Positions 6,226-9,989 of a DNA stretch of 9,989 nt are shown piece by piece. Location: positions 1-9,989 of the forward strand of contig JAVBNJ010000027.1 in NCBI GenBank assembly GCA_031551625.1, read 5' to 3'. The stretch comes from JAVBNJ01 sp031551625. Lineage in GTDB: Bacteria > Bacteroidota > Bacteroidia > Bacteroidales > UBA932. Both the position numbers and the translations under genes were made by a program. The notes under the pieces were generated by a model. It worked only from the letters and a program-made list of their open reading frames with translations. It did no database searches and was not told the origin of the DNA. Within the stretch, counting starts at the first letter, position 1; each line of letters opens with the position of its first letter.

Positions 6226-6717
6226 CTATATTCTCGGTGTTAAATTGTTCGCGTCGAAACTCAGTGGCAGTAAGTCGTGTCCACGGTTAAGTATTTTTAT
6301 TTTTTTTGTACCGCCCATTATTACGCGAATCGGTTTGCCATAACGGGTTTCGCACTCGAGCAACACCTGTCTGCAAGCGCCACAAGGATACACAGGTTCC
6401 ATATTCTCTTGTCCATTTACAGTAGAACTGATAGCCACGGCGCGTACCGGCACATCGGGGAAATGCGAGTTGGCATAAAATAACGCAACCCGTTCGGCAC
6501 ACAGGCCCGACGGCGAAGCCGCATTTTCCTGATTACTTCCGCATACAATTTCTCCATTATCCAACAGAACCGCCGTACCTACATGGAAGTGCGAATAAGG
6601 AGCATAGGCCTGACCTGCGGCTTCGATAGCCTTACGCAGTAAGGCCGCATCTTCAATTACCAATTCATCGATATGGTCGGCTTCGTATACCGTAATCTCC
6701 AATTTCGTCGCTTTCAT
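6226..6717 (-). CDS. cdd: Cytidine deaminase
   Basis: Hydrolytic deamination of cytidine and deoxycytidine to uridine and deoxyuridine in pyrimidine salvage, in the cytosol. Its 163 residues are somewhat longer than the usual 130-140 of the small tetrameric class. The active site is complete: the substrate-binding GSNQENA (60-66), Cys73-Ala-Glu75 (CAE) and Pro111-Cys112-Gly-Ala-Cys115 (PCGACRQ). The three zinc cysteines mark the homotetrameric type. I chose ATG at 6717; a GTG directly upstream (6720-6718) could add one residue but is less likely. A Bacteroidota -7 element lies about 20 bp upstream. The gene is divergent from uvrB and may be followed by tadA in the same transcript. Confidence 0.95.
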   Translation of the reverse strand: MKATKLEITVYEADHIDELVIEDAALLRKAIEAAGQAYAPYSHFHVGTAVLLDNGEIVCGSNQENAASPSGLCAERVALFYANSHFPDVPVRAVAISSTVNGQENMEPVYPCGACRQVLLECETRYGKPIRVIMGGTKKIKILNRGHDLLPLSFDANNLTPRI

Positions 6718-6737
6718 CACTGTACATAACTTTTATA

Positions 6738-6745
6738 CAAATGTA
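6738..6745 (-). promoter_or_regulatory. cdd promoter, -7 element
   Basis: TACATTTG on the - strand matches TAnnTTTG and would start transcription near 6731, giving a leader of about 14 nt before the cdd ATG at 6717. No good -33 TTTG is visible; that position would fall over the uvrB -7 element and start. It shares the short gap with the uvrB promoter. Confidence 0.6.
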
Positions 6746-6757
6746 CGTCTTTTTTCG

Positions 6758-6765
6758 TAACTTTG
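6758..6765 (+). promoter_or_regulatory. uvrB promoter, -7 element
   Basis: TAACTTTG matches TAnnTTTG and ends only 4 bp before the uvrB ATG at 6770. Transcription would therefore start at or within a few nucleotides of the start codon, which implies a leaderless or nearly leaderless mRNA. The -33 region is weak (ACTTTTAT near 6728-6735). Confidence 0.6.
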
Positions 6766-6769
6766 TATT

Positions 6770-8788
6770 ATGGACTTCAATCTGACTGCTGCATACAAAC
6801 CTACCGGCGACCAACCCGAGGCGATTGCCCAATTGGTGCAAGCTTTGCGTGAAGGAGAGAAAAGTAGCGTGCTGTTGGGCGTTACCGGTTCCGGGAAAAC
6901 ATTTACAATGGCCAATGTGATTGCACAACTCAAGCGTCCGGCGCTGGTGCTAAGCCACAATAAAACATTGGCTGCCCAGCTCTATGGCGAGTTTAAGACA
7001 TTCTTCCCCGATAATGCGGTGGAGTATTTTATTTCGTACTACGACTACTACCAGCCCGAGGCCTATTTGCCGACTACCGATACGTATATCGAAAAAGATT
7101 TAAGCATCAATGATGAGATTGAAAAACTGCGGATGCACACCTCGTCGTCGTTGTTGTCAGGGCGGCGCGATGTAGTAGTGGTATCAAGCGTATCATGCCT
7201 GTATGGAATCGGAAATCCCGACGATTTTCAAGCGAATGCAATTCATATCAAATGCGGACAAACGGTTTCGCGCAACAAATTTTTGTATTCGCTGGTGGAT
7301 AGCTTGTATTCACGCAACGAAGTGGAATTCAAGCGTGGCACCTTTCGCGTGAAAGGCGATACGGTAGATGTGTATTTAGCTTATGGCGATTATGCCTACC
7401 GTATTGTGTTCTGGGGAGATGAGATTGAAAAAATAGAAACCTTTGAACCCATTGGCGGACGGACGATTGACGAACCGAAAGAGGTAACTATCTTTCCGGC
7501 TAATTTATTCTGCACCACCAAAGAGCGTATGCATCGTGCCATCCGCGAGATTCAGGATGATATGATGAAGCAATACAACTTCTTCATCTCCATCGGGAAG
7601 AATGCCGAAGCCAAACGATTGAAACAACGTGTGGAGTATGATCTCGAAATGATAAAAGAGCTGGGGTACTGTCCGGGTATCGAAAATTACTCGCGCTATT
7701 TCGACGGGCGCAACCAGGGCTCACGGCCATTTTGCCTGCTTGATTATTTTCCGGAGGATTTTATTACGATTATTGATGAAAGCCATGTAACATTGCCGCA
7801 AGTACGTGCCATGTTCGGCGGCGACCGGTCGCGCAAGCAAACGCTTATTGAATACGGCTTTCGCTTGCCTGCTGCGGCTGATAATCGTCCGCTGACCTTC
7901 GACGAATTTGAAAAGCTTATCGGGCAAACGGTGTATGTGAGCGCTACACCTGCTGAATACGAACTGGAACGAAGCGGTGGCGCAGTAGTCGAACAATTGA
8001 TACGCCCCACCGGACTACTTGATCCGGTGATTGAAGTACGGCCTACACTCAACCAGATTGACGATCTGATTGAAGAAATATCGAAACGCGCCATAATCGA
8101 CGAACGTGTGTTGGTTACCACACTTACCAAACGCATGGCCGAAGAGCTGACGAAGTATATGGAGAAAATCCAGATACGCTGCCGCTACATTCACTCCGAC
8201 GTGGAAACACTGGAGCGTGTGCAAATCATGGAAGACCTGCAACGCGGGTTATTCGATGTGTTGGTAGGAGTAAACCTTCTGCGCGAAGGACTGGACTTGC
8301 CGCAAGTATCGCTTGTGGCTATCCTCGATGCCGACAAGGAAGGATTCCTGCGGTCGGAACGTGCCCTCACACAAACCGCCGGTCGCGCGGCGCGCAACGT
8401 TAATGGCCGCGTAATCATGTATGCCGACAAAGTAACGCCGTCGATGCAACGCACAATTGACGAGACCAACCGCCGTCGCGAAAAGCAATTGAAGTATAAC
8501 GAAAAGCATGGTATCACACCGCAACAAGCGATCAAGAGTGGTCGCTCGATACTTACGGGCAACGCCCTTACACAAGCCGAGTATACTTATGCAAACGAAG
8601 AAATAATGAGTATTGCCGCCGATCCGGTAGTAGCCTATATGGATCGCCACGGGCTCGAAAAAGCAGTTGCAACTGCCCGCCAGCGCATGGAAGCGGCGGC
8701 CAAAGCGCTCGACTTTGCCAACGCCGCCATCTTCCGCGACGAAATGTATGTGTTACAAAAGAAGCTGGAAAAGACCGCTGCTTCTTAA
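6770..8788 (+). CDS. uvrB: UvrABC system protein B, excision nuclease helicase subunit
   Basis: The damage-verifying subunit of nucleotide excision repair. It is loaded onto DNA by UvrA, opens the strands with its beta-hairpin and recruits UvrC for dual incision. Full length at 672 residues. Walker A GVTGSGKT is at 37-44, the beta-hairpin region YYDYYQPEAYLPTTDTYIEKD at about 90-110, the Walker B box DESH at 336-339, helicase motif VI QTAGRAARN at 535-543, and a C-terminal UVR motif at about 630-668 (LEKAVATARQRMEAAAKALDFA..), the UvrC contact. The start is fixed by the conserved N-terminus (FNLTAAYKPTGDQPEAI), which begins at residue 3. It is divergent from cdd with 52 bp between them. No LexA-type box was recognised. 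The next gene has its own promoter. Confidence 0.98.
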   Translation: MDFNLTAAYKPTGDQPEAIAQLVQALREGEKSSVLLGVTGSGKTFTMANVIAQLKRPALVLSHNKTLAAQLYGEFKTFFPDNAVEYFISYYDYYQPEAYLPTTDTYIEKDLSINDEIEKLRMHTSSSLLSGRRDVVVVSSVSCLYGIGNPDDFQANAIHIKCGQTVSRNKFLYSLVDSLYSRNEVEFKRGTFRVKGDTVDVYLAYGDYAYRIVFWGDEIEKIETFEPIGGRTIDEPKEVTIFPANLFCTTKERMHRAIREIQDDMMKQYNFFISIGKNAEAKRLKQRVEYDLEMIKELGYCPGIENYSRYFDGRNQGSRPFCLLDYFPEDFITIIDESHVTLPQVRAMFGGDRSRKQTLIEYGFRLPAAADNRPLTFDEFEKLIGQTVYVSATPAEYELERSGGAVVEQLIRPTGLLDPVIEVRPTLNQIDDLIEEISKRAIIDERVLVTTLTKRMAEELTKYMEKIQIRCRYIHSDVETLERVQIMEDLQRGLFDVLVGVNLLREGLDLPQVSLVAILDADKEGFLRSERALTQTAGRAARNVNGRVIMYADKVTPSMQRTIDETNRRREKQLKYNEKHGITPQQAIKSGRSILTGNALTQAEYTYANEEIMSIAADPVVAYMDRHGLEKAVATARQRMEAAAKALDFANAAIFRDEMYVLQKKLEKTAAS

Positions 8789-8798
8789 ATAAAATTCT

Positions 8799-8806
8799 TA
8801 TCTTTG
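8799..8806 (+). promoter_or_regulatory. Promoter of the HU-CCDC81/SPOR gene, -7 element
   Basis: TATCTTTG fits TAnnTTTG and lies in the 47-bp gap after uvrB, about 30 bp before the ATG at 8836. The predicted start near 8811 gives a leader of about 25 nt. No clear -33 TTTG is seen, since that position falls in the last uvrB codons. Read-through from uvrB is also possible. Confidence 0.55.
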
Positions 8807-8835
8807 TAAACCATTAGTCACAATATAATAATAGT

Positions 8836-9963
8836 ATGGCCGTTAGTCTCTCTTCTGTAGGTAATTTGTTAGCGCAATTGTTGCGTTTGCACAATCGCGT
8901 ATCATTGCCCGGGATGGGCGCTTTCGTGGCCGAATACCAACCGGCGTCGTTCATTCGTGGCGGTAAAGGTATGTTGCCTCCTGCAAAAACAATTACTTTC
9001 AGTACCACAGAATTATGGAATGACGGATTTCTGGAGGAAGCGTTAGCCAATAAAACAAGAATAGCTCCAGAGGAAGCTAAACAGGAACTTGCCCAATTCA
9101 TACAGGAAGTACATACTTTACTGAAAGAGGGAAAGCGTGTCGAATTGCCTAATTTCGGCACCATGCGCATCACAGCCGACGGTACTTATTTATTTGAAAA
9201 AGAAGAAGACACAAATTTGCTGCCCGATTCGTTCGGATTGCTGGAATTGGATGTTACTCCGCTGTCGTATGATGATATTCCGGAACCTGTTGCTAATCCG
9301 CACTCCGGAACTACACCGTTGCAATCGGCCATTACACCGTTGACACCATTAACGCCAATTGCCGCAACCGGCAAGGCTGCGAACAAAGAGCAACCGGCAG
9401 GTAAACCGAAAAGAAAACGTAAATGCAATAAAGTTTGTTGGATTATATTGGCAATAGTATTATTGATAATTGCGGTTTTCCTAGGACGCAGCATGTATGT
9501 ATTCTATAGCTCGCAAGAAGTTGTTGAAGAAATAACAGTATCGGCTAAGCAAGAAACAGCGCCTGTTACAACAGTCCCTGTACAAATAGTTGAAGAAGAT
9601 ATTGTGGTGGTAAAAGAGGAACCTAAACCCATGCCGCCACAATCTGTAGCACAAGAAATAGCGCCGAAGAAAGCAGCGCCTAAGCCGGAACAAAAAACAG
9701 AACTTTCCACTCCGAAGTCGAAACCGATGAATATGTTCCACATTATGTTGGGGTCATTTGCCGATGAGGCAAGTGCGAAAGCCGCTATGGATAAGCAAAT
9801 GAGTGGTAATGGTTGTAGCTGTATGGTCCTAAACACTGGCGGAACAAAACCCTTCAAAGTAAGCGCCTATCGTTACTGGACAAATAAAGAGGCAACCGAA
9901 CTATTAGATGTTTTCAAGACAACTGATAGCGAGTATAAAAACTCGTGGGTGGAAAAATACTAA
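8836..9963 (+). CDS. HU-CCDC81-type / transmembrane / SPOR domain protein
   Basis: A 375-residue single-pass inner-membrane protein. Residues 1-60 (LLAQLLRLHNRVSLPGMGAF) and about 60-140 (LAQFIQEVHTLLKEGKRVELPNFGTM) match the paired bacterial HU-CCDC81 domains, relatives of the HU/IHF fold. A Pro/Thr linker leads to the basic KPKRKRK (190-196) and one membrane helix (about 200-223, VCWIILAIVLLIIAVFLG). By the positive-inside rule the N-terminus is cytoplasmic. A Glu/Pro/Lys-rich periplasmic stalk (225-298) ends in a SPOR domain (299-375, FHIMLGSFADEASAKAAM to the C-terminus), which in other proteins binds denuded peptidoglycan at division sites. A link between cytoplasmic partners or DNA and the septal wall is inferred. 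Similar proteins are widespread in Bacteroidota. The stop at 9961-9963 is close to the window's end, so any downstream partner is not visible. Confidence 0.88.
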   Translation: MAVSLSSVGNLLAQLLRLHNRVSLPGMGAFVAEYQPASFIRGGKGMLPPAKTITFSTTELWNDGFLEEALANKTRIAPEEAKQELAQFIQEVHTLLKEGKRVELPNFGTMRITADGTYLFEKEEDTNLLPDSFGLLELDVTPLSYDDIPEPVANPHSGTTPLQSAITPLTPLTPIAATGKAANKEQPAGKPKRKRKCNKVCWIILAIVLLIIAVFLGRSMYVFYSSQEVVEEITVSAKQETAPVTTVPVQIVEEDIVVVKEEPKPMPPQSVAQEIAPKKAAPKPEQKTELSTPKSKPMNMFHIMLGSFADEASAKAAMDKQMSGNGCSCMVLNTGGTKPFKVSAYRYWTNKEATELLDVFKTTDSEYKNSWVEKY

Positions 9964-9989
9964 TTGCAGTGGGCAGTATAAATTACTTC

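Noticed and set aside
6718..6720. GTG one codon upstream as the cdd start
   Set aside because: An ATG follows directly and gives a normal N-terminus; GTG would add only one residue with no support.
7744..8650. Antisense ORFs up to 133 codons opposite uvrB
   Set aside because: Shadows of conserved uvrB codons; no promoter or ribosome-binding context.
9964..9989. Start of a further gene at the right edge
   Set aside because: Only 26 bases remain after the stop codon, with no start codon context or promoter motif visible.

Overview
This window looks like chromosomal DNA from a bacterium of the phylum Bacteroidota, most likely the order Bacteroidales. Three things point there: promoters of the Bacteroidota type (-7 element TAnnTTTG, in one case with a -33 TTTG at the right spacing); a cell-envelope protein joining HU-CCDC81-type domains to a SPOR domain; and a secreted protein ending in a Fibrobacter-succinogenes-major-paralogue (FISUMP) domain. 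A FumA-type class I (iron-sulfur) fumarase fits an anaerobic or fermentative lifestyle. The species cannot be named from the window.

Layout, left to right. (1) A class I fumarase on + whose first few codons lie off the left edge (to 1637). (2) A 14-bp-stem hairpin at 1663-1693 that separates it from a convergent gene. (3) A 628-residue secreted, Ig-like-repeat/FISUMP surface protein on - (1730-3616). (4) A 632-bp gene-free stretch (3617-4248) packed with three unrelated inverted-repeat structures. Its right end has a textbook leftward Bacteroidota promoter directly after the next gene's stop codon. (5) An AAA+ ATPase with a DUF4143-like C-terminal region on - (4249-5463). (6) A very AT-rich 131-bp gap holding five copies of an 11-bp motif at about 33-bp intervals. 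(7) Two zinc-dependent deaminases on -, tadA (tRNA adenosine deaminase) and cdd (cytidine deaminase), separated by another inverted repeat. (8) A 52-bp divergent promoter region. (9) uvrB on + (6770-8788), nearly leaderless by promoter position. (10) A promoter and then the HU-CCDC81/transmembrane/SPOR protein on + (8836-9963).

Most genes are housekeeping: fumarate/malate interconversion, tRNA wobble editing, pyrimidine salvage and nucleotide excision repair. They do not form one pathway. The accessory part is the 1.7-5.6 kb segment with the surface protein, the repeats and the ATPase.

The best candidates for something undescribed are two. One is the phased TATATTGAAAA array that fills the gap upstream of the ATPase gene. 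The other is the hairpin at 4023-4143, which lies downstream of a consensus promoter and could be a structured non-coding RNA with a 6S-like central bubble. Both are inferences from sequence pattern alone. No complete new multi-gene system is visible.
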